NCBI RefSeq assembly: GCF_010537335.1
Contig: NZ_AP019711.1
Location: 2,046,001 to 2,110,000, forward strand
DNA from: Amedibacterium intestinale
GTDB taxonomy: Bacteria > Bacillota_I > Bacilli_A > Erysipelotrichales > Erysipelotrichaceae
Length of the DNA stretch: 64,000 bases
Direction of reading: 5' to 3'
The position numbers and the translations under genes are program-made. Below the pieces are notes generated by a model that saw only the letters and a program-made list of their open reading frames with translations, was not told the origin of the DNA and ran no database searches. The stretch's first letter is position 1, and the number at the start of each line of letters is the position of its first letter. Below, one piece after another: positions 38,437-47,567 of this stretch.

Positions 38437-39225
38437 TTAATGTGTTTTATTTTGTAAGGAATAATCAAAACAGATAGGGTAGCTTTGTGTTGTATCATAC
38501 ATCAATTGTGCGTTGATATCATATAGTTTATTTAGGTTTTCTTTTGTGATGACTTCCATGGGAGCGCCCTCAAAGATGAGTGTTCCTTTTTTTAATCCAA
38601 TAATATGATCTGCAAATTTTGCCGCATGGTTTAATTCGTGCAAAACCATTACAACAGTTAGTTGATGTTCCAGATTCAGTTCTTTTAGAAGTTCTAATAT
38701 TTCCAGCTGATAGGAAATATCTAAATATGTTGTTGGTTCATCTAATATCAAAATATCACTTTTTTGTGCTAATACCATCGCAATCCATGCACGTTGACGT
38801 TGACCACCAGATAATGCGGATACTTTATGATCTTTCCATTCATAGACTCCTGTTTTTTCCATTGCCCAGGAAATAATTTCATGATCTTCTTTTGTTAGGG
38901 AAGAAAGAGGCTTTTGATAGGGAAATCGTCCATAACTAACTAACTCTTTTACCGTTAAATATTCTGGAGCAGTAGGAGATTGAGGAAGTACTGCCATTTT
39001 TTTGGCGATTTCTTTATGAGACATTTTCTGCATATCTTTTCCATCAAGAGAAATGGTTCCTTTTTGTGCAGGTAAGATACGAGAAATTGTTTTTAAAAGC
39101 GTAGATTTTCCACAGCCATTTTGCCCAATCAGTGCCGTTATTTTATTTCGTGGAATCGTTAGGGAGATATTTGGTAGAATAATGGTTTTATCATAACCTG
39201 CCTGTAAATTTTTAATTTCAATCAT
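38437..39225 (-). CDS. Iron(III)/siderophore ABC importer, ATP-binding protein
   Basis: 262 residues. GQNGCGKSTLLK (Walker A), LSGGQRQRAWIAMVLAQ (signature) and DILILDEPTTYLD (Walker B), with the HELNHAAKF H-loop of the FecE/FhuC/BtuD family. Last gene of a four-gene operon: binding protein, permease, permease, ATPase. Powers uptake of a ferric siderophore, haem or cobalamin; substrate not fixed by sequence. RBS GGAGGTCTTT. Confidence 0.93.
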   Translation of the reverse strand: MIEIKNLQAGYDKTIILPNISLTIPRNKITALIGQNGCGKSTLLKTISRILPAQKGTISLDGKDMQKMSHKEIAKKMAVLPQSPTAPEYLTVKELVSYGRFPYQKPLSSLTKEDHEIISWAMEKTGVYEWKDHKVSALSGGQRQRAWIAMVLAQKSDILILDEPTTYLDISYQLEILELLKELNLEHQLTVVMVLHELNHAAKFADHIIGLKKGTLIFEGAPMEVITKENLNKLYDINAQLMYDTTQSYPICFDYSLQNKTH

Positions 39226-39234
39226 AAAGACCTC

Positions 39235-40236
39235 CTATTTGCTTGATGTGAAGATAAGATATAGAAAATATGGAATACCCACAATCGATACAATGATACC
39301 CACTGGAATTTCAATAGGGGAAAATAAATTTCGTGCCAAAGCATCGGAAAAAATAAGAATAATTGAACTGATAAGTGCTGCATTTATTAACATGTTGCGA
39401 TGCTTGCCACCACATAGTTTTCGAGCTATCTGTGGACCAAGAAGTCCTAAAAAAGCAATATTTCCTGCCACGGCAGTTGCCACTCCTGCAAGACATGTTG
39501 CTAATAATAAATAGATTCGTCTTTCTTTTTGAACAGATACCCCAAGTCCTGTCGCAAGTTCATCACCAAAGGCAAGAACATCTAAGGTAGAAGAACGATA
39601 CAAAGCATAGCCAATAAAGACAACAAGAAGAGGAAGGATAAAGAGAATGTATTGCCAGCTGCTTCCCCATAAGCTTCCATTTGTCCATGTAAGTACCTGA
39701 TTAAAATCCCCTTTGCTCATTTGTAACTGAAAGAAAGTAATGAGCGCTGATATTGCGGTATTTATCGCAATTCCGGTAAGAAGAAATCGGACAGGCTGAA
39801 TCCCTTTTCGGTAAGATAAAATATAGATTAGGGCAACACTTGATAAAGATCCAAGTATCGCAATGAAAGGCATGAAGAAAGCTGAGGAAAGAGAAAGCGA
39901 AGAATAATATTGTGTTGTTTGTAAAGAAATCCATAAAACAACAAATAAGGCAGCTCCTGCATTGATACCAATCATACCAGGTTCAGCAAGCGGATTTCTG
40001 CTGACTCCCTGTAACAGACCACCAGATACACCTAGAGCACAGCCTACCAGCAAGGCAAGCAAGGTTCTAGGAAGTCGTATTTGAAAAATCGCAAACTCCT
40101 GTGCTTTCGTTCCATTTCCTGCAAGGGTGGAAAATAATTCTGTTATCGACAGTTGATAACTTCCATATAAAACAGAGAAACCAGCAACTAGGATAAGAAG
40201 AATAAGGAGAAGAAAAAAAGCATGTTTTCGTTTCAT
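39235..40236 (-). CDS. Iron/siderophore ABC importer, FecCD-type permease 2
   Basis: 333 residues, ~10 membrane helices, with LLALLVGCALGVSGGLLQGV, NPLAEPGMIGINAGA and GNIAFLGLLGPQIARKLCG, the FecCD-family motifs. Start overlaps the stop of permease 1 by one base (TAATG). Partner of 40236-41219 in a heterodimeric pore. Confidence 0.93.
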   Translation of the reverse strand: MKRKHAFFLLLILLILVAGFSVLYGSYQLSITELFSTLAGNGTKAQEFAIFQIRLPRTLLALLVGCALGVSGGLLQGVSRNPLAEPGMIGINAGAALFVVLWISLQTTQYYSSLSLSSAFFMPFIAILGSLSSVALIYILSYRKGIQPVRFLLTGIAINTAISALITFFQLQMSKGDFNQVLTWTNGSLWGSSWQYILFILPLLVVFIGYALYRSSTLDVLAFGDELATGLGVSVQKERRIYLLLATCLAGVATAVAGNIAFLGLLGPQIARKLCGGKHRNMLINAALISSIILIFSDALARNLFSPIEIPVGIIVSIVGIPYFLYLIFTSSK

Positions 40237-41219
40237 TATTGTATCTCCTTTCGTACTTGCAGTAAAAAGACAGGAATACCTAAGAATGCGGTAAATAAAC
40301 CAACAGGAAGTTCATAAGGGGCAGAAATCGTTCTGGCAAGAACATCTGCAAAAAGTAATAAAACACCACCATAAAGGAAGGATAAAGGAAGAAGACTTCG
40401 ATAATCGTTACCAATTATTTTTCTAAGAATATGGGGAATGAACAATCCTACAAAGGCAATATTTCCAGCAGATGCCACACAAATGGCACAGATAGGAATC
40501 ATCAAAAACAAAACATAACGACGGATTTTATTTGGAGAAATGCCCAAACCGATGGCTGCTTCATCACCTAAAGATAGCAGATTGATTTTTTGTGCCAGAA
40601 AAAAGATGGCAAGAAAAGCTATGATCGTAATAAGGATGAATCCATGCACATGAAACCAGGAAATATTACGAAAACCTCCTGCAATCCAGAAAGCAAGTTC
40701 CTGGGAACGGTTTTGAAGAAGTGCAAAAATAGAAGCAAGCGATAAAAACAGCATGCTTAACGCCGTTCCTGCAAGAAGAAGCATAGATATATCCTGACGT
40801 ATTCCTTTTTTTAAAGAAAAAGAAAAAATCAGAAGTCCACTTATCGCCGCTCCGAAGATTGCCATAGGAAATGGAGAAGTCAATATAGGAAATGCTGGAA
40901 GAAAAGAAGACAATGCCACAAACATCGTTGCTCCTTGAGTAATTCCTAAAATGGAAGGTTCTGCAACAGGATTTTTTAAAATTCCCTGTGTCATTGCACC
41001 ACTCATTGCCAGCAAGCCCCCACATAGGATAGAGGCAAGTAAACGAGGCAATCGTACATCTAAAATTAATTGAGAGTGTAAAGTATCTGCAGAAGAAAAG
41101 AAAACAGATATGATATCGGATAGGGGAATTTGTTTTGCCCCATTTTGAATAGAGATAAAAATACCAAGCAGCAACAGCAGCATTCCTACCACTGTTGCTA
41201 GTAAAATATGACGTTTCAC
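40236..41219 (-). CDS. Iron/siderophore ABC importer, FecCD-type permease 1
   Basis: 327 residues, FecCD family: LLASILCGGLLAMSGAMTQG, NPVAEPSILGITQGA and GNIAFVGLFIPHILRKIIG. One base after the binding-protein gene's stop. Forms the channel with 39235-40236. Confidence 0.93.
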   Translation of the reverse strand: MKRHILLATVVGMLLLLLGIFISIQNGAKQIPLSDIISVFFSSADTLHSQLILDVRLPRLLASILCGGLLAMSGAMTQGILKNPVAEPSILGITQGATMFVALSSFLPAFPILTSPFPMAIFGAAISGLLIFSFSLKKGIRQDISMLLLAGTALSMLFLSLASIFALLQNRSQELAFWIAGGFRNISWFHVHGFILITIIAFLAIFFLAQKINLLSLGDEAAIGLGISPNKIRRYVLFLMIPICAICVASAGNIAFVGLFIPHILRKIIGNDYRSLLPLSFLYGGVLLLFADVLARTISAPYELPVGLFTAFLGIPVFLLQVRKEIQ

Positions 41220-41220
41220 G

Positions 41221-42153
41221 TTATTTCTCTAAAAAAGAAGCTACTTCTTCTACAAATACTTTTTTTCCAATAGGGCTATATCCGATATTAAAGTAAGGAC
41301 TTGAAGGAAGTTCTGTTACATTTCCTTCTTTTACGGCACGAAGATTTTTATATACTGCATTCGCTTTTAGTGCAGCGCTGTCTTCTTCTGTGCCTACAAG
41401 GAAGATATGGTCAGCATCCAGCTCTGCCAAGCCTTCATAAGAAATCACAGGCAGACTGATATTTTCCTGTTTTGGCATATTATCTGGTTTTTTCAGTCCC
41501 ATATCATCATATAAAACGCCACCAATTCCAGCTGCATCAAAGATGTATAGCTGTCCACCACTTGCCAGCAGTGCTAAATACGTTGTGTCTTCCCCATAAG
41601 AAGCTTTGATTTTTTCACCAGCTTTTTTTGCCTCTGTTTTATATGTGTTTAGCCAATCTTGTGCTTCTTTTTCTTTATGGAAGATTTTCGCAACAGAAGC
41701 AAGGTCTTGTGTCCAGTCAATTTGTGCCAGTTCCAGCATAATGGTAGGGGCAATTTCACTTAACTGTTTATACATTTTTTCCTGTACATTGGAAATGATG
41801 ATCAAATCTGGATTTAATTCTAATATTCCTTCAATATCCATTGTATCCTGCATACTGTAGCCTAAGATTTTTGCACCTTGTAAAGTATCTTCTAAATACG
41901 AAGGAAATTTTGTATAATCATACGCATCAGAATTCGCAGTTCCCACCACTTTATATCCAAGAATAGAAAGCATATCACTATTTCCACTTAAATCAACAAT
42001 TCTTTGTGGATTAGCAGGAATATCCACATTTCCTTTCGCATCCTGTACAGTGATAACTTCTTTTTTATCGGGTGTAGAAGATGTCTGACTTTGACATCCG
42101 CTGATAAAGCCAAGTGTTACTATCATTGAGAATATAATCGCAATCTTTTTCAT
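41221..42153 (-). CDS. Iron/siderophore ABC importer, substrate-binding lipoprotein
   Basis: 310 residues. Lipoprotein signal: MKK, hydrophobic core, ISGC lipobox with C20. Periplasmic-binding type 3 fold (PF01497): VDLSGNSDMLSILGYKVVGT, LELNPDLIIIS, SYEGLAELDADHIFLVG. Captures a ferric chelate outside the membrane and delivers it to the FecCD permeases. First gene of the operon, RBS AGGAGGT. Confidence 0.92.
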   Translation of the reverse strand: MKKIAIIFSMIVTLGFISGCQSQTSSTPDKKEVITVQDAKGNVDIPANPQRIVDLSGNSDMLSILGYKVVGTANSDAYDYTKFPSYLEDTLQGAKILGYSMQDTMDIEGILELNPDLIIISNVQEKMYKQLSEIAPTIMLELAQIDWTQDLASVAKIFHKEKEAQDWLNTYKTEAKKAGEKIKASYGEDTTYLALLASGGQLYIFDAAGIGGVLYDDMGLKKPDNMPKQENISLPVISYEGLAELDADHIFLVGTEEDSAALKANAVYKNLRAVKEGNVTELPSSPYFNIGYSPIGKKVFVEEVASFLEK

Positions 42154-42185
42154 AAATACCTCCTAAAACAATGTATCCTACATAA

Positions 42186-42220
42186 ACATATTTAAATAAA
42201 TATGTTAGATTTAACTAACA
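42186..42220 (-). promoter_or_regulatory. Two overlapping palindromes upstream of the iron importer
   Basis: ACATATTTAAATAAATATGT (42186-42205; 9-bp arms) overlaps TGTTAGATTTAACTAACA (42203-42220; perfect 6-bp arms), 33-67 bp before the binding-protein start. TTGTTA on the minus strand could be a -35. A metal-responsive repressor of Fur or DtxR type would be expected here; which one is not decidable from the motif. Confidence 0.5.
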
Positions 42221-42296
42221 ATAAGGATTTTAACAAATATCATTGGAATATGCAAGTTATATCATTCTAACTTTTAAGGAAATATTTGTATAATCG

Positions 42297-42337
42297 AAAA
42301 AAACAATGAGAGCTTAAAAGAAGGCCTCATTGTTTTC
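42297..42337 (-). terminator. Terminator of the HAD phosphatase gene
   Basis: Minus strand: AAAACAATGAG (overlapping the last codons) pairs with CTCATTGTTTT, followed by more T. Confidence 0.8.
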
Positions 42338-43159
42338 CATATATTCTCGTAATTTTTCCTGGTTATTTGATAACCAGTATTCAATTTCATATTTTACACC
42401 ATCTTCATCGTTGGTAAATGTAGTTTCAAAATTGCAGATTTCTTTAATTTCTGGTAATGCATTTTTCATAGCAAAGCTAAAATAGGCTTCTTGTAACATT
42501 TCATAGTCATTCATGAAATCACCAAAAATCATAACTTCATGTTTTTGAATGCCCAGGTATTTACAAAGCGTTTGTACACCTAATCCTTTATGTATATCTT
42601 TTGCCATAATGTCCATCCATTCGAATGCAGAAACAGAAATATTAAAATTATTTAGGTAAGTTTCAAAGTTAGGATATACATGAGATGCTGTGCCTTGTAG
42701 ATTTAAGACAGCTAATTTTAAAATGTCATCTTCAACTTTTGTAATATCTTCTACTTGTTGATGGTGAAAGTAGTAAGGTGTTACGTGCTGAAGTAAAATC
42801 TTTTCATTTTTAAATTCATAATAAGCAGATTTGCGTCCACATACAACAACATATGTATCCGGAATGTTGCGACATATCTCGATAAATTTTTTTACATATC
42901 CTTTATCAAGACAGTGTACATCCAAAACATTTTGAGTAGAACCATCTATCGTAATACATCCATTTTCTGCAATAAAATACATATCTTTTTGTACAGGTTG
43001 AAATGAGTTTTGTAAAGATGCCAGCTGGCGACCACTCCCTGCGGCAAAAAGAATACCTTGTTGTTTTAACTTTTGAATCAATTCAAAAAAACCTTTCGGC
43101 ATGGTTTTATCTGTATGCAGCAAAGAGCCATCCATATCAGAAATAATTAATTTAATCAT
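42314..43159 (-). CDS. Cof-type HAD-IIB phosphatase
   Basis: 281 residues. DMDGSLL (D8, D10) is motif I, AAGSGRQ motif II, and MIFGDFMNDYEML holds the late acidic motif with the usual N (GDxxND). Cap domain of C2B type between. Dephosphorylates sugar phosphates or flavin/pyridoxal phosphates; substrate unknown. Monocistronic with its own terminator. Confidence 0.9.
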   Translation of the reverse strand: MIKLIISDMDGSLLHTDKTMPKGFFELIQKLKQQGILFAAGSGRQLASLQNSFQPVQKDMYFIAENGCITIDGSTQNVLDVHCLDKGYVKKFIEICRNIPDTYVVVCGRKSAYYEFKNEKILLQHVTPYYFHHQQVEDITKVEDDILKLAVLNLQGTASHVYPNFETYLNNFNISVSAFEWMDIMAKDIHKGLGVQTLCKYLGIQKHEVMIFGDFMNDYEMLQEAYFSFAMKNALPEIKEICNFETTFTNDEDGVKYEIEYWLSNNQEKLREYMENNEAFF

Positions 43160-43345
43160 ACATAATATCCTTTCAAAATCTAAGATATTTTATCATTATC
43201 TACATAGAAGTACAATGCAGAAGATCGATAAAAAAAATAGTAAAGTAACGATAAAGTTAGCAAGAAAGTATATATTTTCCTAATAGAAATAAATTTTTTC
43301 TAATTTTTTTGTATTTTTACCTATTGATTTCGTATAAGTTAGTGA

Positions 43346-43442
43346 ACAGGGTAATGTATACCTTGTATATCACGATATCGGTATAGACAAACAATATTCA
43401 TGTTTTTATAATGAAGATGAATATGTATCATCTTCCGATATC
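43346..43442 (+). ncRNA. Structured leader upstream of Rpn gene copy 2
   Basis: Same two hairpins as copy 1. ACAGGG now pairs with CCTTGT through one G-U, and the GATATCGG/CCGATATC and AATATTCAT/ATGAATAT stems are unchanged. Loop bases differ (for example ATGTATA instead of AAGTATG). Confidence 0.45.
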
Positions 43443-43467
43443 CGTAAAAAAAGAAAGGAAATAGGTG

Positions 43468-44475
43468 ATGCGTATGTCAAATCTGGATATTTTATCCAGG
43501 GATTTCTGGAAGGACAACAAGCGTTTTGCGGATTTATTCAACACGGTCTTATACGAAGGAAAACAGGTCATTCTTCCTGAAAAACTGATGGAGGCAGACA
43601 GCAATCTGTCAGGAAGCATTCAGACAAAAAAGAAGGAAGATGTCTTTGTTGAAAGAAGGGCAGATCTTATCAGAAAGTTTGCAGGGGACAGTGAATATGC
43701 CATCTTCCTGCTGGAAAATCAAAGCCATATCCACTATGGGATGCCTTTGCGGGTCATGATGTATGATGCCTTAGGGTATCGTGAAGAATGTGCAAAGAAG
43801 AAAAGAGAAAACAAAAAGAATGCAGTTTATGCAAACAGGGATGAATTCCTGTCAGGAATGCGAAAAGAAGAGAGAATCCATCCTGTATTTACTCTGGTGG
43901 TATACTATGGAGAAAAACCATGGGATGGACCAAGAAGACTGAAGGATATGATGGTGGATATGCCAAAATGGATGGAGAAAAGCTTCAGCGACTATTCTAT
44001 GAATCTGCTGGAAATACGGTCAAGTGAACATGCATTTCAAAACGAGGATGTAAGCAGGCTTGTTTATATGATTCAGCACATCTACAGAAAACAGATAGAA
44101 GAGATGAAAAAAGAATGTGCAGATGTGTATGTAAAAAAAGATGTCATAAAACTGGCAGGAGCTATAACAGAAAATGAAGAAATCATAAAGTTTGCGGAAG
44201 AACACAAAGAAGAGGAGGCACTTAATATGTGTGAAGCAACGAAACAGTGGGAAGAAAAAATAAGAAATGATGTTATCAACATGATGGGAGTAAGAAAAGA
44301 AGGAGAAGAAAACCTTGCACCAGAAGAAGCAATTGAAAGATTAAAACTAAAAGAAAAAATAGAAGGAGAAGCAAAAGGAAAGGCTGAAGAAAAAATAGAA
44401 ATAGCAGAGAAAATGAAGGCAGAAGGATTTGACAATGCTTTGATTGAAAAACTAACAGGAATCCTTCTACATTAG
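43468..44475 (+). CDS. Rpn/YhgA-type PD-(D/E)XK nuclease, copy 2
   Basis: 335 residues from ATG 43468 (same ribosome site as copy 1). Only scattered substitutions (for example N-R-R to N-K-R, D to E) separate it from copy 1 over the first ~270 residues, and the nuclease block with ENQSHIHYGMPLR is identical. The tail differs by indels: the GRRNTNN segment and part of the EGEAKGKAKG run are changed. Both copies look intact and should be expressed. Confidence 0.85.
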   Translation: MRMSNLDILSRDFWKDNKRFADLFNTVLYEGKQVILPEKLMEADSNLSGSIQTKKKEDVFVERRADLIRKFAGDSEYAIFLLENQSHIHYGMPLRVMMYDALGYREECAKKKRENKKNAVYANRDEFLSGMRKEERIHPVFTLVVYYGEKPWDGPRRLKDMMVDMPKWMEKSFSDYSMNLLEIRSSEHAFQNEDVSRLVYMIQHIYRKQIEEMKKECADVYVKKDVIKLAGAITENEEIIKFAEEHKEEEALNMCEATKQWEEKIRNDVINMMGVRKEGEENLAPEEAIERLKLKEKIEGEAKGKAEEKIEIAEKMKAEGFDNALIEKLTGILLH

Positions 44476-44486
44476 AATTACATACG

Positions 44487-44526
44487 AAAACCTCTTTGTA
44501 TGCTTTTATACGAAGAGGTTTCATTT
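44487..44526 (+). terminator. Terminator after Rpn copy 2
   Basis: AAACCTCTT pairs with AAGAGGTTT, with an inner GTAT/ATAC extension, then CATTTT. Confidence 0.75.
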
Positions 44527-44605
44527 TAAGTATGTTATAACAGTAATCTAAAAAAGTTAGTTAAGAAGAATTTAGTTTGAATTTCTTTTGTACAATTATA
44601 AAAGG

Positions 44606-44650
44606 GGAAGACTAAAGTGTGTTGATGAATGGAATACTTTTTAATCTTCC
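44606..44650 (-). terminator. Terminator of the alcohol dehydrogenase gene
   Basis: Minus strand: GGAAGATTAAA pairs with TTTAGTCTTCC (one wobble), followed by CCTTTTAT. Confidence 0.65.
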
Positions 44651-44662
44651 TGTTTTTTATTT

Positions 44663-45823
44663 TTATAAAGCTTTTTTGTAAATATTGATGACATCTTCTT
44701 TTGTAAGATTTCTATAACCTCCCTGTAGCTTTTTACTTGCTTTTTCTGCCATGATATCAAAATGCTCTTCATTGATACCAACTTCATGCAGAGTTGTAGG
44801 AAGTCCCATTGCCACAAAGAAATCTCTTAAACGTTTAATACCTTCTTTTGCGATTGCATATTCATCTTCTAAATGTGGGGATACCTGCCATACATTCCTT
44901 GCGAAATCTACAAACTTATCTACACTTGTCTCATCCAGTACATATTCCATCCAGTATGGTGTTAAAATCGCAAGACCTGCTCCATGGGTAATATCATAAA
45001 ATGCACTAAGTTCATGCTCCATAGGATGAACACTCCATGGACAACCCTTTCCAAGTTTTAATAAGTCATTAATTGCCCAGCTTCCTGTCCACATTAAATT
45101 AGCACGTGCTTCATAATCGTCTGGCTGTTTTACTGCACGAAGTCCATAGGCAATACATGTGCGAAGCAATCCTTCCGCAATACGATCTTGCATGAATCCT
45201 TCCGTATTTGTGAAATAACTTTCCATGATATGACTCATGATATCTGCAGTTCCACAAGCTGTCTGATATTTGCTGACGCTAAATGTATAGGTAGGATCTA
45301 AAATTGATACGACAGGACGAAATCCAGGATGCCCACAACCCCATTTTTCATTCTTGCTCATATCGGAAATAACTGCAACTGCATCCATTTCTGAACCCGT
45401 AGCAGCAAGTGTTAACACAGTTAAAATAGGAAGACAGGATGTTACTTTTGATGCGTCTAATACGATGTCCCAAGGATCTTTATCATAGCTGACACTTCCG
45501 GAAATAACTTTCGCACAATCAATCGTACTTCCTCCTCCAATCGCAACAATTACATCAATATTGTGTTTACGGCATAGTTCTACACCTTTGCGAACCGTTT
45601 CAATTCTTGGGTTTGGCTCTACACCACTTAATTCAACGACTTCTATCTGATGATTTTTAAATTCTTTCATGGCTTCTTCATAAAGTCCATTTTTTTTGAT
45701 GCTTCCTCCACCATATACAAGAAGTGCTTTTTTTCCATAAAGTGCTGTTTCTTCCCCTAAGTGAGATATTTGTCCTTTTCCAAAATAAACTTTTGTTTTG
45801 ATGTCATAAGTAAAATTATTCAT
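44663..45823 (-). CDS. Iron-containing alcohol dehydrogenase (BdhA/YqhD-like)
   Basis: 386 residues. GGGSTIDCAKVISG is the nucleotide-binding block; DIMSHIMESYF and HPMEHELSAFYDITHGAGLA supply the metal-binding histidines and aspartate. Length and motifs fit NAD(P)H-dependent butanol/aldehyde reductases of the YugJ/BdhA/YqhD group. Probably reduces aldehydes to recycle NAD(P)H during fermentation. RBS AAGGAGAAATTC; the unrecognised gene 45863 is 39 bp upstream and may share the transcript. Confidence 0.92.
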   Translation of the reverse strand: MNNFTYDIKTKVYFGKGQISHLGEETALYGKKALLVYGGGSIKKNGLYEEAMKEFKNHQIEVVELSGVEPNPRIETVRKGVELCRKHNIDVIVAIGGGSTIDCAKVISGSVSYDKDPWDIVLDASKVTSCLPILTVLTLAATGSEMDAVAVISDMSKNEKWGCGHPGFRPVVSILDPTYTFSVSKYQTACGTADIMSHIMESYFTNTEGFMQDRIAEGLLRTCIAYGLRAVKQPDDYEARANLMWTGSWAINDLLKLGKGCPWSVHPMEHELSAFYDITHGAGLAILTPYWMEYVLDETSVDKFVDFARNVWQVSPHLEDEYAIAKEGIKRLRDFFVAMGLPTTLHEVGINEEHFDIMAEKASKKLQGGYRNLTKEDVINIYKKAL

Positions 45824-45862
45824 GATGAATTTCTCCTTTTTCTCTATTATATAAAAAATGAT

Positions 45863-46624
45863 TTATTCTTCAAAGATATGTCTAACAAAATTTTTACTTC
45901 CTTTTTGAATATATTCTATGATTCCATCCCTGCCTTTCTCACGATATATATCATCAAAGAAAAACATGCCCGCTGCAGCAGGAAAGTTCTCCCAAAAAGA
46001 ACAAGTATCTAAAAAAGACAGAATTTGCTTTTGTAACTGGGAGTCTTTTAATTCTTTCGCTTGATACAATAAACCAAAGACTTCTTCTTTTTTCTTATCA
46101 TATGTATCTTTTCCAAATACATAGTTATTACAATCCTCATTCCAAGCTAGAAAATTAGCTAGTCCCCCAACAAAGACCATACGATCCAGTGTTTCTAGAA
46201 AGTTTTGAGGTACTGGTTCTTTTTTCTTCAATAATAGTTTTGAAACTTCTAATGTTATATAATTTTTCAGAATATAACACATTTGTGAAACAATAGGAGT
46301 ATAATCTGCAATAAATAGCAGATCAATTTGAATTACAGTAGAATTTTCATAAAGAAATACTCTGTTTTCTCTTGGATAAGATCCAACAACAGGGAAAATG
46401 ATGATATTTTCAAGTTCTTTAGAGTCAAAAATCTGCTTCCATAAAGATGCATTGAAAACAGGAAATTGTTGAACAATTTGATGCAGTTGTCTATTAAGTT
46501 CTTCTACGATTTCTTTTCTTGTAGACACTGGCTTTTTAAATCCTTTCAATTTAGAAAAATCTATGGCATCTTCAATGGAAATATCCTGAAGATAAGCCTG
46601 AATGATCGAATCTTGTATATGCAT
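45863..46624 (-). CDS. Hypothetical protein, 253 aa
   Basis: Not recognised. Soluble, no signal peptide; helical with an N-terminal segment IQAYLQDISIEDAIDFSKL and a central strand-rich part (LENIIIFPVVGSYPRENRVF, VIQIDLLFIADYTPIV). Late FFFDDIYREKGRDGIIEYI resembles helical peptidase-like tails, but no HExxH or other catalytic motif is present. RBS AGGAGGAAG. Followed by the alcohol dehydrogenase on the same strand. Confidence 0.55.
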   Translation of the reverse strand: MHIQDSIIQAYLQDISIEDAIDFSKLKGFKKPVSTRKEIVEELNRQLHQIVQQFPVFNASLWKQIFDSKELENIIIFPVVGSYPRENRVFLYENSTVIQIDLLFIADYTPIVSQMCYILKNYITLEVSKLLLKKKEPVPQNFLETLDRMVFVGGLANFLAWNEDCNNYVFGKDTYDKKKEEVFGLLYQAKELKDSQLQKQILSFLDTCSFWENFPAAAGMFFFDDIYREKGRDGIIEYIQKGSKNFVRHIFEE

Positions 46625-46722
46625 AATACTTCCTCCTGTATCTTAAAAGTATTATACCACCGAAAGAAACAATTGTATGATTTTTGAGAAAGTAGTCCAT
46701 ACTGTTTTTGAGGTGTAGTAGA

Positions 46723-47469
46723 ATGGATAAAAAAACATGGAACAAAATTTTGCTTAGCTGCTTTTGTTTTCTGGGACTTGTTGCGATATCTTCATATTTT
46801 GTGCATAAACAAGATCATCCTGTATCAAAACAGTCTACACATAAAATTATGTATTTGACATTTGATGATGGACCAAGTCAACATACACAGGAAGTATTAG
46901 ATATTTTAAAGAAATATAATGCAAAGGCCACCTTTTTTGTGACAGGTGAAAAAAAAGAATATGAATATTTAATCAAAGAAGAGTATAAGCAGGGACATGC
47001 GATAGGAATTCATACATTTTCTCATGACTATGGGAAAATATATTCTAGTCCTGAAGCATATTTTAAAGATATAGAAAAAATGAATGATGTGATTGAAAAA
47101 CAAATAGGACATAAAGTAAAAATATTACGATTTCCAGGAGGCTCCAGTAATACGGTATCAAGAAAATACTGTGATGGAATTATGACACAGTTAACAAAAG
47201 ATGTCTTGGATAAAGGATACCAGTATTATGACTGGAATGCATCGAATGGAGATGGCAATAGCAATCTTAGTGTAAGTACGCTGGTTGATACAGGACAAAA
47301 AGAAGTTGGAGAGCAGGAAGTTGTCATGGTATTGATGCATGATGGAGCTGGAAGTGAGGAAACTGTAAAAGCACTTCCTTCCTTATTGGAATATTATCAA
47401 AAACAGGGCTATGAATTTCGAATTATTGATGACAGTACTCCAGAGTTTCATCATCATGTAAATAATTAA
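46723..47469 (+). CDS. Membrane-anchored polysaccharide deacetylase
   Basis: 248 residues from ATG 46723 (GAGGTG upstream; the frame could be extended to TTG 46708). One N-terminal hydrophobic anchor (~6-23), then a NodB domain: TFDDGP (catalytic and metal aspartates), HTFSHDYG (metal histidines), RFPGGSSNT, and late VLMHDGAG (catalytic H). Resembles peptidoglycan GlcNAc deacetylases that confer lysozyme resistance. Acts outside the membrane on cell wall glycans. Confidence 0.9.
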   Translation: MDKKTWNKILLSCFCFLGLVAISSYFVHKQDHPVSKQSTHKIMYLTFDDGPSQHTQEVLDILKKYNAKATFFVTGEKKEYEYLIKEEYKQGHAIGIHTFSHDYGKIYSSPEAYFKDIEKMNDVIEKQIGHKVKILRFPGGSSNTVSRKYCDGIMTQLTKDVLDKGYQYYDWNASNGDGNSNLSVSTLVDTGQKEVGEQEVVMVLMHDGAGSEETVKALPSLLEYYQKQGYEFRIIDDSTPEFHHHVNN

Positions 47470-47476
47470 ATTAGAA

Positions 47477-47503
47477 AGTGACACTGATAAAGGTGTCATT
47501 TTT
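47477..47503 (+). terminator. Terminator after the deacetylase
   Basis: AGTGACAC pairs with GTGTCATT (one G-U), loop of ~8 nt, then T5. Confidence 0.8.
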
Positions 47504-47567
47504 CATAGATTGTGTTTCTATATTCGTATAAAATCATGATTTCACTAAAACATAATCTTTCATATAC

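Larger units (their letters stand above)
43306..44475 (+). repeat. 1.19-kb duplicated unit, copy 2 (leader plus Rpn gene)
   Basis: Direct repeat of 35652-36845 at +7654. Homology starts within a T-rich run common to both sites and ends at the stop codon. Confidence 0.93.

Noticed and set aside
40666..41025. 119-codon minus-strand frame inside the FecCD permease gene
   Set aside because: Same-strand, out-of-frame shadow of a certain gene.
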